Origin: Paenibacillus sp. UNC451MF
GTDB lineage: Bacteria; Bacillota; Bacilli; Paenibacillales; NBRC-103111
DNA: 64,000 nucleotides
NCBI RefSeq assembly: GCF_000686845.1
Contig: NZ_JMLS01000027.1
Coordinates: 43,293-107,292, forward strand
Direction of reading: 5' to 3'
Shown here: piece after piece, positions 9,001-17,677 of the stretch
How positions within the stretch are numbered: position 1 is the first letter of the stretch
How the letters are laid out: each line of letters opens with the position of its first letter
Notes under the pieces: model-generated
Seen by the model: only the letters and a program-made list of their open reading frames with translations
Databases searched by the model: none
What the model was told of the DNA's origin: nothing
Made by a program: the position numbers and the translations under genes

Positions 9001-10515
9001 ATGAAACAAACAAAGATACAAATAGTCGGGATTACCGCTGCGGCATTATTGCTGATAGCGGGCTGCTCAAGCGGAGGAGCGCCTTCAGCGGAGTCCAACT
9101 CATCGGGCTCCGGGGAAGAGACCGTCATATCCGTTTGGGGAGGCAGCGATTTTCTGAAAGGGGAGGAGAGCCCTGGCCAACGGATGATTAAGGAGTATAA
9201 CGAGCAAAACAAAGGCAAGGTGCGTGTAGAAGCTCGCTACATGCCTTGGGCGGAGTATAACACAGCGATCCAGGCTGCAGTTACGTCGAATGACTTGCCG
9301 GATATTTTCGAAACACCCCAGAATAGCGATATTCGTACCATCGTGGCCAACGGTTGGGCCAAGGCTTTCGACGGCTTAGTATCGGATGCATGGAGGAAGC
9401 AGTTTAATCCGGCTTCTTTCGTAGAGGGAGTCAACGTGATCGATGGTAAAACGTACAGCTGGCCGTTAACAGGACCGACACTCGGTTCGATTCTGTATTA
9501 TAACAAAGAGGTGCTTCAAAAAGCAGGGCTCGATCCTGAAAAGCCGCCTAAGACTTGGGATGAGCTCAGGGAAATGGCGAAGACGGTTACCTCCAAAGGT
9601 AAAGGGGACTCGTACGGCATCGTTTTCGGAGGAGGAGAAACCGGGACTGCTTCCGGCATATCCAAAATTGTCGACGCCTTAGCTGCAGGAATATCTCCTG
9701 GAGAAGCAGGGGGCTTTAATTACAAGACTGGCAAATATGCGTATGATGCCAAAGCAACCCTAGACTCATTCGAATTTCTTCAAAAGCTGAAGGAGGACGG
9801 CAGTATTCTGCCAGCTTCATATACAATGAAAGCTACGGAAGCAAGCGTCTTGTTCGGTCAAGCCAAAGCGGCGTTCCTGATAGACGGACGGGCACGGATG
9901 TGGATCGTTAAACGGGACACACCTGAAGCGAAGTTCGGACTTGCCCAGGTACCCACACCGAATGGGGAGAAGCCAAGCTATTTTTACGTGAGAGCGAACC
10001 CTTCGGGCTATCTGATTTCGTCACAGACCAAACATGCCAAAGAAGCTGGAGCTTTCATAGAGACTGCTTTTGCAGCACCGCCGTTCTATGAGAAGTATTT
10101 GAAAAGCGGTGTGGCTTTGACTCCCATTGAGAGCATTAACAACAACAAATCGCTTTACCCGTATCCTGAGTTCAATACTTTTATTGATCTTCATCAAAAT
10201 TTATTGAAGGAAAGACCTGATTATGCGGTTCGCAACCCTCAAACAGCGAAGGTTATTGTTGAGCTGGGATCATTGCAGCAGCCGAAGATTAAACCAAGCT
10301 ACGGTGATATTTTGCAATCCGTTCTGACTGGGGCACAGAAGGATCTTCCTGCTCTCCTTAAGAGCTATAACGATAAAATGAACAAAGGACTTGAGGATGC
10401 GGTGATTAAAGTGAAGGGGAGTGGTGTTAAAGTCGAGCTTACTGATTTTCAGTTCCCTAATTGGGATACGAGCAAGGATTATAAACCAGAAGATTATTCA
10501 CAGCTGCGTCCTTAA
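9001..10515 (+). CDS. Extracellular sugar-binding lipoprotein of the 7136-8948 importer
   Basis: 504 residues from the ATG at 9001 (GAAGGGAAG upstream). Lipobox LLIAGC, then a Ser/Gly-rich linker and a family 1 solute-binding fold (VISVWGGSDF, WAEYNTAIQAAVTSNDLPDI, YYNKEVLQKAGLDPEKPPKTW). It belongs to the importer formed by the two upstream permeases. At 504 residues it is longer than the three orphan binding proteins of this window and belongs to a different subfamily. Sulfatase genes follow, so an oligosaccharide from a sulfated glycan is a likely ligand. Confidence 0.9.
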   Translation: MKQTKIQIVGITAAALLLIAGCSSGGAPSAESNSSGSGEETVISVWGGSDFLKGEESPGQRMIKEYNEQNKGKVRVEARYMPWAEYNTAIQAAVTSNDLPDIFETPQNSDIRTIVANGWAKAFDGLVSDAWRKQFNPASFVEGVNVIDGKTYSWPLTGPTLGSILYYNKEVLQKAGLDPEKPPKTWDELREMAKTVTSKGKGDSYGIVFGGGETGTASGISKIVDALAAGISPGEAGGFNYKTGKYAYDAKATLDSFEFLQKLKEDGSILPASYTMKATEASVLFGQAKAAFLIDGRARMWIVKRDTPEAKFGLAQVPTPNGEKPSYFYVRANPSGYLISSQTKHAKEAGAFIETAFAAPPFYEKYLKSGVALTPIESINNNKSLYPYPEFNTFIDLHQNLLKERPDYAVRNPQTAKVIVELGSLQQPKIKPSYGDILQSVLTGAQKDLPALLKSYNDKMNKGLEDAVIKVKGSGVKVELTDFQFPNWDTSKDYKPEDYSQLRP

Positions 10516-10546
10516 GGTAGGAGCTTTTCAAAAGACGATTTTCTAC

Positions 10547-10576
10547 TTGGCTGCCCATCCGGAAGAACGGTATAAT
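10547..10576 (+). promoter_or_regulatory. Candidate internal promoter before the sulfatases
   Basis: TTGGCT, 18-base spacer, TATAAT. It lies in the 117-base gap between the binding protein and the first sulfatase and could give extra sulfatase transcript. Confidence 0.45.
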
Positions 10577-10632
10577 GAATGGGAAATGGGAATGAAAGCG
10601 ATTTTATTAGAGCTGATAGGAGGAATTCATTC

Positions 10633-11982
10633 ATGGCAATTCGCTCATCACAACCAAACGTGATCGTATTTTTTACTGACCAGCAGCGTTGGGACACGAC
10701 AGGTGTCCATGGTAATCCGCTCGGTCTTACTCCTCATTTTGACCGTGTAGCGACAAGAGGTACACATGTGTACAATTCCTTTACATGCCAGCCGGTATGC
10801 GGCCCAGCAAGAGCATGCCTTCAGACCGGATTGTACCCAACGACGACCGGCTGCTTTCGGAATTCCATTCCGTTACCGCCAGATTCGAAGACATTGGGAC
10901 ATTATTTCCGCGAAGCTGGATACAAGACAGGATATATAGGGAAATGGCATTTGGCCGATGAGAACCCGGTTCCGGAATCGAAGCGCGGAGGTTATGAATA
11001 TTGGCTGGCCGCAAATGCACTGGAGCACTCATCCCAACCGTATAATGCGGTTCTCTTTAATAATGATAACGAGCGTGTCAAACTGCCGGGGTATCGTGTA
11101 GACGCACTGACGGACGCTGCTATCCGTTATATCGACGATCATCAAGCCGATCCGTTCTTTCTATTCATATCCTATTTGGAGCCTCATCATCAGAACCATG
11201 TGGACGACTATCCAGCACCAGAAGGCTACCGAGAGCCTTTTACAGGAAGATGGACTCCACCGGACTTGGCAGCACTCGGAGGCACAAGCGCTCAGCATCT
11301 TGGAGGCTACTATGGAATGGTCAAACGGCTTGACGAGGCTTTCGGAAGACTTCTCGATACCGTGAAGAGCTTAGGGTTAAGCGACGATACCATCATCCTG
11401 TTTACTGCCGATCATGCTTGCCATTTTAAAACACGAAATAGCGAATATAAACGCTCCTGCCATGAAAGCTCGATACGTGTACCGACAGCTTTCACTGGGC
11501 CTGGATTCGATAGCAGAGGACAGCTCCGAGAGCTTGTGAGCCTGATCGATCTCCCTCCGACCCTTCTAGATGCAGCCGGGATTCCTGTACCCGATGAGAT
11601 GCAGGGACAATCGATATTACCGCTTCTCCACAGGGAGACCAAGGATTGGCCGGAGGAGGTATTTATTCAAATTAGCGAGGCACAAGTAGGTCGGGCTATC
11701 CGAACGCAGAGATGGAAATATTCCGTGTCATCTCAGGATTCAGGTAGAAATAAGGCTGGATCGGATCAATATGTTGAAGAGTTCCTTTATGACCTGGAAA
11801 GCGATCCGTATGAGTTAACGAACTTGATCGGATTTGAATCCCATCGTGAGGTGACTGAAGTGCTGAGGGAGCGACTGCATCGGAGGATGAAGGAAGCAGG
11901 AGAGCAACCGGCTGAAATCATTCCTGCTCAAAGCATAAAAAGCGGGCAGCGTCGCGTATGGCAGCAAGAGGTTCATTTATAA
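10633..11982 (+). CDS. Type I sulfatase, Cys-type (formylglycine)
   Basis: 449 residues from the ATG at 10633, which has AGGAGG eight bases upstream. The maturation motif C-G-P-A-R (near residue 56, in VCGPARACLQTG) fits C-x-P-x-R, where the Cys is oxidised to formylglycine by a maturase encoded elsewhere. Metal-binding signatures are present: VIVFFTDQQRWD at the N-terminus and LFTADHACHFK near residue 255. No signal peptide, so it desulfates imported oligosaccharides in the cytoplasm. The second sulfatase starts 13 bases downstream. Confidence 0.88.
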   Translation: MAIRSSQPNVIVFFTDQQRWDTTGVHGNPLGLTPHFDRVATRGTHVYNSFTCQPVCGPARACLQTGLYPTTTGCFRNSIPLPPDSKTLGHYFREAGYKTGYIGKWHLADENPVPESKRGGYEYWLAANALEHSSQPYNAVLFNNDNERVKLPGYRVDALTDAAIRYIDDHQADPFFLFISYLEPHHQNHVDDYPAPEGYREPFTGRWTPPDLAALGGTSAQHLGGYYGMVKRLDEAFGRLLDTVKSLGLSDDTIILFTADHACHFKTRNSEYKRSCHESSIRVPTAFTGPGFDSRGQLRELVSLIDLPPTLLDAAGIPVPDEMQGQSILPLLHRETKDWPEEVFIQISEAQVGRAIRTQRWKYSVSSQDSGRNKAGSDQYVEEFLYDLESDPYELTNLIGFESHREVTEVLRERLHRRMKEAGEQPAEIIPAQSIKSGQRRVWQQEVHL

Positions 11983-11995
11983 GGAGGAGATCTTA

Positions 11996-13363
11996 ATGAG
12001 CAATTTCATTGTACTTATGTCTGATGAACATAATCCGTTGTACTCCTCTGTATTCGGCCATCCGTTTGTTCAGACACCTAATCTGGAAAGACTTGCGCAG
12101 CAGGGCACTGTTTACCGCAACGCATATTGCCCTTCGCCGTTATGCACACCAAGCCGTTCTGCCTTCGTCTCTGGTCGTCGGGTACATGAAGTTCAGGCGT
12201 ACAGCAATTGTCATGTTAATCTTCCTAACCACTTTCCGTCTTATGGCAAGGTGCTTAAGGAACAAGGCGTTCATTCCGTACATATTGGAAAGACGCATGT
12301 GTATGCACAACCGGAGCAGTTGGACTTTTCAGAAATTCATTTGGCAAAAAAAGGGAAGTCTCCAGGGGACATCAATTTCCGTAGAATACCATTGGCTATC
12401 CGCACTAATGCTGCAGAAAGAGCCTTTGGCTTTGGGGTCAAAGAGGATGCCTTTGACGGTGATTTAAAGGTAATGAACGCAGCTCTGCAATGGCTTGAAC
12501 AAACGGCACCGGGCTTGGAACAGCCATGGAGCTTAACGATCAATTTATTGAATCCCCATTTCCCGCAATGGAATACAGAGGAGTTCTGGAATTTGTATCC
12601 TCAAGGAGAGGACCTTCCGCGTTATGGAAGCGAGCAGGAGAGTGCTAACCATCCATATGCCCGGGATTTACGCGACCATTTCGAAACGGATCTGTTTACG
12701 GAAGCACAAATTCGTGGTCTCCGCAGGGGTTATCTTGGAAATGTAACTTTTATCGATAGGCAAATCGGAAGATTATTAGATGCGCTAGAGCAGAGTGGGC
12801 AAGCCGAAACGACGAATTTCGTGTATACTTCCGACCATGGGGAGATGCTGGGTAAATTCGGTCAATGGTGGAAATGCTCCTTGTATGAAGATTCCGTTAG
12901 AATCCCTGTTTTCGCAGCAGGTCCTGATTTTAAAGCTGGAGCTGTCGTGGATACGCCGGTGGATCTGCATGATGTGCAGGCGTCTATCTTCCAGGCAACC
13001 GGAGCGAAGCGTCCTGCCGAATGGGCTGGCCAGCCTCTTCAGCAAATAGCCTCCTCTGATCCAAACCGTGCGGTATTTGCTGAGTATCATGGTCATGGCA
13101 CCCGTTCAGGCGCGTATATGATCCGTAAGGGTGATTGGAAACTCATCTATTACATGGAGGCTCCGCATCAACTGTTTAACTTGCAAGCAGATCCTGATGA
13201 ACTCCATAATGTTTATACGAATTACCCGGATATTGCATCCGATCTGGAGGCTGAGCTTCGTGGCGTCTGCTCTCCGGAAGACGAGAATCAACGGGCTCAT
13301 CAATTTCAGCAAGCACAATTAGAGCTGCTCGAGAGCAACGGGTTAATGAGCTCTGCAAATTGA
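11996..13363 (+). CDS. Second type I sulfatase, Cys-type
   Basis: 455 residues with AAGGAGGAG upstream of the ATG. Active-site motif C-T-P-S-R (PLCTPSRSAFVSGRR, near residue 50), metal ligands in FIVLMSDEHNP and FVYTSDHGEMLG, and KCSLYEDSVRIP near the substrate pocket. No signal peptide. The two sulfatases are clearly different subfamilies and may remove sulfate from different positions of the same sugar. They are co-transcribed with the importer or from the promoter at 10547. Confidence 0.88.
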   Translation: MSNFIVLMSDEHNPLYSSVFGHPFVQTPNLERLAQQGTVYRNAYCPSPLCTPSRSAFVSGRRVHEVQAYSNCHVNLPNHFPSYGKVLKEQGVHSVHIGKTHVYAQPEQLDFSEIHLAKKGKSPGDINFRRIPLAIRTNAAERAFGFGVKEDAFDGDLKVMNAALQWLEQTAPGLEQPWSLTINLLNPHFPQWNTEEFWNLYPQGEDLPRYGSEQESANHPYARDLRDHFETDLFTEAQIRGLRRGYLGNVTFIDRQIGRLLDALEQSGQAETTNFVYTSDHGEMLGKFGQWWKCSLYEDSVRIPVFAAGPDFKAGAVVDTPVDLHDVQASIFQATGAKRPAEWAGQPLQQIASSDPNRAVFAEYHGHGTRSGAYMIRKGDWKLIYYMEAPHQLFNLQADPDELHNVYTNYPDIASDLEAELRGVCSPEDENQRAHQFQQAQLELLESNGLMSSAN

Positions 13364-13430
13364 TTGACACCTGCGACAAACGGTGCTACCCTTTTATCAA
13401 ATAGGATCATAGTGTTCGACCGGAACCCCG

Positions 13431-13487
13431 GAGACGCGGCTTTTCTTTTCATGATGATGAAAAGGACTAAGCTTCGTCTCTTTTTTA
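13431..13487 (+). terminator. Long hairpin terminator after the sulfatases
   Basis: Nested stem GAGACG...CGTCTC with an inner perfect CTTTTCAT / ATGAAAAG pairing, followed by TTTTTT. Confidence 0.8.
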
Positions 13488-13532
13488 TGTTCAAGCGTGT
13501 TGAACCTGTCGATGCTTCAAGAGGTGAAGACC

Positions 13533-14402
13533 ATGAAAGAGTATGCACATGAGTACAGGGAAAATTATAACTACACACCTTCGGAGTTTGAAAAGCTGGG
13601 TGGAATATGGCCTCTTCGTATGGGCCACAACAAAGCCAAATCCAATTATTTTGTTGGACCCAAAGTGATAGATTGCTACTCTCTCCATTTTATATTGAGC
13701 GGCTCAGTATTTTTATCCCATGGGACTGAAACCACTCCATTACAGGCAAATGATATATTTTGTCTACATCCCCAAATTAAGTACAGTTACAGTATTCATA
13801 ATTACAGTCCTGAAGCGCCCCTTAGAATGTATTGGCTAGCCTTTAGCGGGACGCAGGCTTTATCTATTTTGCAGCGAATAGGCTTCACGCAAGAGAGTCC
13901 ATATCTTCGTGAACGCTTGTCACCTGAGCTGCTTGAATGGATTAAAAAGCTATTTCACCTTCTAGCCAAGCAAGAAAAGAACACAGATTTGCAAGCACAA
14001 ATCAACTTATACAGCATTATGGACTTATTAACGAAGGATCATTCCGGTATGAAGTCGAAGCAAGCGCTTCAGGATGAATGGCTGAAGAGGAGTATGGAAT
14101 ATATGAATACGCACTATATGGAAGGGATTACCGTAATGGATGCGGTCCAGGTAGCAGGTGTGCATCGTTCGCATTATTACAATGAATTTCTCCGAATGCT
14201 TGGAGTCAGCCCAAGAAAATATTTGATCCAGCTGCGCATGGAAAGAGCAAGCGAGCTATTGTTGAACACGACGTTGAACATTACGGAAATTGCGCGTTCT
14301 ACGGGTTATCCTGATCTGTATTCGTTTTCGCGATCGTTCTTTAATTATTATGGAATGTCCCCTACGGAGTTCAGATCTACACATGTCACAAAACCAACTT
14401 AA
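13533..14402 (+). CDS. AraC-family transcriptional regulator (cupin sensor plus two HTH)
   Basis: 289 residues from the ATG at 13533 (AGAGGTGAAG upstream). The N-terminal half is a beta-rich arm typical of AraC sugar sensors (SLHFILSGSVFLSHG, ANDIFCLHPQIKYSYS). The C-terminal 100 residues hold both helix-turn-helix motifs, with the family signature ITEIARSTGYPDLYSFSRSF. It lies between the sulfatases and an orphan binding protein and is the best local candidate for the activator that binds the 21-bp repeats at 3129 and 3045. Confidence 0.9.
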   Translation: MKEYAHEYRENYNYTPSEFEKLGGIWPLRMGHNKAKSNYFVGPKVIDCYSLHFILSGSVFLSHGTETTPLQANDIFCLHPQIKYSYSIHNYSPEAPLRMYWLAFSGTQALSILQRIGFTQESPYLRERLSPELLEWIKKLFHLLAKQEKNTDLQAQINLYSIMDLLTKDHSGMKSKQALQDEWLKRSMEYMNTHYMEGITVMDAVQVAGVHRSHYYNEFLRMLGVSPRKYLIQLRMERASELLLNTTLNITEIARSTGYPDLYSFSRSFFNYYGMSPTEFRSTHVTKPT

Positions 14403-14442
14403 ACTATGAGAATAGTATTATAAAATAAAGGATGGATTACAC

Positions 14443-15732
14443 TTGCCGAAAAGTATCCATAAAGTGATCGGGACCCTATGCCTTATTGGCGCATTAACGG
14501 CTGCTGCATCGGGGTGCTCATCCAAAAATCCAGCAGCGGAGAAAACTTCGAATCCGAACATAAATGCATCTGAGCCTGTCGAGCTCAAAGTCTTCTCCGG
14601 TTTTGCCGAAACGGCAATCGATTTCGATGATGTGTTCGTCAAGCCGGTGCAGAAGAAGCATCCGAACATATCTGCTAAGCTGGTAAATGGCGTCAAGCTC
14701 GAGAATTTGGTTTCAACCGGTGATATACCGGATCTGATCGTTGTCTCGGTTCTCAATCTATTTCCTCTGAAAGAGATGGGCCTTCTCAGCGACTTGAATC
14801 CTTTGATCAAGCAGCATTCGTTTGATTTGAGTCGTATTCATCCAGAGATTATGGATAGCGTAAAGCAGTATAGCGAAATTGGCGAGATTGTCGCGCTGCC
14901 TTATTTTATTAACTTTAATGCTTTGTATTATAACAAAGATATTTTTGATCGGTTCGGGGTGGCGTATCCGAAGGACGGCATGACTTGGGATGAAGTTCTG
15001 GAATTAGCGAAGAAAGTAACGCAGACCGTAGACGGGGTGAACTATCGCGGACTGGATCCCGAGAACATCACCCGACTGGCCTCATCGCTGGGCGTTCAAT
15101 ATGCGGACTCGAACTCCACTAACGGAGTATTGCAGAATTGGAAGCCAGGATACGAGTTGTTTCAGCGTATCATGTCGATCCCTGGCAATTTGCCATCGGA
15201 TCCAAAAAAGTTTGATAAAAATGCATTTGTGAAAGACCGGACCGTTGCTATGGTAGCAACCACAAATATGCTAAAGGACTTTCAAACATCCGCCGAGCAA
15301 GGTCAACCGCTTAACTGGGATATGGTGACTTACCCGCAATATAAAGAGAAGCCAGGTACGTTCGGGGTAGCCGGAGCTCGCGTGGTGGTCATTCCGCCGC
15401 AGAGCAAGCATAGAGAAGAAGCATTCCGCTTGCTGGAGTCTATTTTATCGGATGAAGCACAGATGGAACAAAATAAGAACGGGTTGATGTCGGCGTTAGT
15501 AAGTCCGGAAGTGCAGAAAACATTCGGTAGTGGAATTGAGCATTTGAAAGGAAAAAATGTGCAGGCCGCCTATAAGCTTAAGCCAGGTTGGAGAGTGCTA
15601 ACGCCATATGATGATTCGGCTGCAAAAATCATTTTAAATCATTCCGCAGATATTACGAAAGGGAAAGACATCAATTCCGTTATTCGGGAGACAGATGAAG
15701 AGATCGGTAAGATGATAAATCAATTAAAATAA
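14443..15732 (+). CDS. Orphan sugar-binding lipoprotein paired with the AraC regulator
   Basis: 429 residues from a TTG start at 14443 with AAGGATGG upstream. Lipobox AAASGC; mature family 1 binding fold. It is paralogous to the proteins at 3301 and 61479: FDRFGVAYPKDGMTWDEV near residue 165, LKGKNVQAAYK near residue 365, and a closing GKDINSVIRETDEEI. No permease gene follows. It starts 40 bases after the AraC gene and may share its transcript. Confidence 0.87.
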   Translation: MPKSIHKVIGTLCLIGALTAAASGCSSKNPAAEKTSNPNINASEPVELKVFSGFAETAIDFDDVFVKPVQKKHPNISAKLVNGVKLENLVSTGDIPDLIVVSVLNLFPLKEMGLLSDLNPLIKQHSFDLSRIHPEIMDSVKQYSEIGEIVALPYFINFNALYYNKDIFDRFGVAYPKDGMTWDEVLELAKKVTQTVDGVNYRGLDPENITRLASSLGVQYADSNSTNGVLQNWKPGYELFQRIMSIPGNLPSDPKKFDKNAFVKDRTVAMVATTNMLKDFQTSAEQGQPLNWDMVTYPQYKEKPGTFGVAGARVVVIPPQSKHREEAFRLLESILSDEAQMEQNKNGLMSALVSPEVQKTFGSGIEHLKGKNVQAAYKLKPGWRVLTPYDDSAAKIILNHSADITKGKDINSVIRETDEEIGKMINQLK

Positions 15733-15747
15733 AAAAATATCGAAATT

Positions 15748-15775
15748 AAGGCTTGCTTGTGCAAGTCTTTTTGTT
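15748..15775 (+). terminator. Terminator after the orphan binding protein
   Basis: AAGGCTTGC / GCAAGTCTT stem with loop TTGT, followed by TTTTT. Confidence 0.75.
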
Positions 15776-15813
15776 AATTATAGGTATAGGCTAAAAGTGA
15801 ATGGAGGTACGGA

Positions 15814-16449
15814 ATGGAGCGAAATAAGAATGTTTTAGGCAAAGTCACCTGCTTTATAACCAGAGAGTGTGATAGCGGAACCGAATTACTGCTCTTTCAG
15901 CATCCGAATGCAGGAATTCAACTGCCAGCTGGTACCGTGGAATTAAATGAGGACTTTAGGGAGGCCGCACAGCGCGAAGCTTTTGAAGAAACAGGATTAA
16001 GGGAGTTCGCTTCATGTACTTACATTGGAGAGCAGGCGACTTCACTTCCAAGCGACAAGTATTTCACATATCATAATGCCAAGGTATACTCTAGACCTGA
16101 TTTGAGCAGCGCACAATGGGCAGAAATTAGAAGAGGTATTAATTTGGCGTATATTCGTGAGCAGGGAGATTTCGTTCAAGTGTCTTATACGGAAGAGGAC
16201 CAATATCCTTATCCAAACTATATTACATATCAGATTACAGGTTGGGTTGAACGAAAGCATTTAGCCTCGACGGTGAGAAGGCAATTTTACCACTTACGGT
16301 CAATCTCTACTAAAGACAAATGGGAACAGGAAGCAGATCATCATTTATTTCAATTGTTTTGGGCACCGATGGATAGTTTGCCTGAAATTGTGGCTCCCCA
16401 GCAGCAGTGGGTTACTTATGTTACGAACGAGCTAAAGTATAATTTCTAA
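15814..16449 (+). CDS. NUDIX hydrolase
   Basis: 211 residues with TGGAGG upstream. A complete Nudix box runs through residues about 36-58: G-x5-E-x7-REAFEETGL. The fold hydrolyses nucleoside diphosphates linked to another group. The C-terminal 110 residues have no obvious motif, and the protein is longer than minimal Nudix enzymes. Monocistronic with its own terminator; the substrate cannot be predicted. Confidence 0.88.
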   Translation: MERNKNVLGKVTCFITRECDSGTELLLFQHPNAGIQLPAGTVELNEDFREAAQREAFEETGLREFASCTYIGEQATSLPSDKYFTYHNAKVYSRPDLSSAQWAEIRRGINLAYIREQGDFVQVSYTEEDQYPYPNYITYQITGWVERKHLASTVRRQFYHLRSISTKDKWEQEADHHLFQLFWAPMDSLPEIVAPQQQWVTYVTNELKYNF

Positions 16450-16495
16450 AGGTTTAGAATGTGGACGGAGTGCCTTGATTCTAATACAAGGATAG

Positions 16496-16529
16496 AGATC
16501 ATTTCTTTATATAAGAGATGATCTTTTTT
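16496..16529 (+). terminator. Terminator after the NUDIX gene
   Basis: Eleven-base inverted repeat AGATCATTTCT / AGAGATGATCT, loop TTATATA, followed by TTTTT. Confidence 0.85.
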
Positions 16530-16659
16530 GTTTAAAATGAGCTATTTTAAGCTATTTTTAATTCCGAGTAAATCAATCAGAAAAAAAGGATAGTAATTTT
16601 AAGCTTTATGTGATATTGTATTTTTGTAATAATAATTACAAGTGTAACGGGAGCTGTAC

Positions 16660-17517
16660 ATGCCTAAGAAAAAAAATAGCGTTGTGATTTCCATCCGATT
16701 AGATGACCAGTCGCTCAAAGCTGTGGATCTACTCGTAGAGTCCGGATTGGAAACCAATCGTTCAAGAGCTGTCTCGCATCTTGTCACCAAAGGCATTCAA
16801 GCCTCGGAGGACTTGCTGAAAAAAGCTCAAGTTCTTGCGGATCATGTATATCAGCTTAGAAACGAGATGCTTGAAGCTATTACACACAACAACCTCGAGA
16901 AAGTAACGGAGCTCATCCGTAGAGACTCGTCCCTCGTCAACGTAAGCAACAGCAAGGGAGAGACAGCCGTTCTAATCGCTACCTATTTACGCGCTAACGA
17001 TATTAAGGAGCTGTTGATCGGTCACGGTGCGGAGCTTAATATTTTCGAGGCTGCGGCCATCGGCAACACGATGAGAGTGAAGACGCTGCTGGATCAATCT
17101 CCTGAGTTGATCTCGGCGTATGGACCGGACGGGTTCAATCCGCTCTCCATGGCAGCGCATTTTGGCAATGAGGAGACGGTGAAGCTTCTGCTGGACCTAG
17201 GGGCAGACGTGAACTCTAGAAGTAAAGATGGCAGCTTGAACAATATGGCGATTCATGCGGCTATCATGGGTAATTACGAGCATATTATTCAAAAGCTCAT
17301 ACGTTATGGCGCGGATGTTCATGCTAAGTGTGAAGGCAGCTTACGATTAGGTTACACCGTTCTACACGTCGCAGCTTATTTTGGACGTGATTCACTGATC
17401 AAGCTTTTTTTGGAGCAGGGAGTCGATCCTGAGGTGAAAAATGCTGATGGTGAAACGGCTTACCAAGTGGCTGTAAACAAAGGGCTTCTGCTCACAGCAG
17501 CGCTCTTAAAGGAGTAA
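16660..17517 (+). CDS. Ribbon-helix-helix / ankyrin-repeat fusion protein
   Basis: 285 residues. Residues about 6-50 (VVISIRLDDQSLKAVDLLVE, then ETNRSRAVSHLVTKGI) match the CopG/Arc-type ribbon-helix-helix DNA-binding fold: a beta strand with alternating residues, then two helices. A short helical linker (to about residue 75) leads to ankyrin repeats: GETAVLIATYLRANDIKELL, DGFNPLSMAAHFGNEETVKL, a longer repeat with MAIHAAIMGNYEHIIQKL, and YTVLHVAAYFGRDSLIKLF. The combination suggests a DNA-binding regulator whose activity is set by a protein partner held by the ankyrin repeats. It stands alone between two terminators, with a ribosome site GGGAG near the start ATG. Confidence 0.8.
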   Translation: MPKKKNSVVISIRLDDQSLKAVDLLVESGLETNRSRAVSHLVTKGIQASEDLLKKAQVLADHVYQLRNEMLEAITHNNLEKVTELIRRDSSLVNVSNSKGETAVLIATYLRANDIKELLIGHGAELNIFEAAAIGNTMRVKTLLDQSPELISAYGPDGFNPLSMAAHFGNEETVKLLLDLGADVNSRSKDGSLNNMAIHAAIMGNYEHIIQKLIRYGADVHAKCEGSLRLGYTVLHVAAYFGRDSLIKLFLEQGVDPEVKNADGETAYQVAVNKGLLLTAALLKE

Positions 17518-17600
17518 TGTTCTAAAGTTAGCAAGTCAGAGAGATATCCATGACTTTAATCCAACTTAAACTATTGGAATAATATATATTGTATCTACCG

Positions 17601-17655
17601 GACAGCCGGAGAGACACTAGCAAGTTCAGTGTGTCTTTCTGGCTGTCTTTTATTA
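17601..17655 (+). terminator. Long hairpin before the organosulfur operon (terminator or attenuator)
   Basis: A 17-base inverted repeat (17601-17617 with 17631-17647, a few G-U pairs, 13-base loop) is followed by TTTTATTA. It ends only 30 bases before the start of the aldo/keto reductase gene. It can be the terminator of the ankyrin gene, or an attenuator if the operon promoter is the AT-rich segment near 17575-17595. Confidence 0.7.
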
Positions 17656-17677
17656 TGGATCTGGGAGTTGTGAATCG

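Noticed and set aside
17518..17677. S-box riboswitch before the organosulfur operon
   Set aside because: The hairpin is a simple long stem without the conserved junction sequences.
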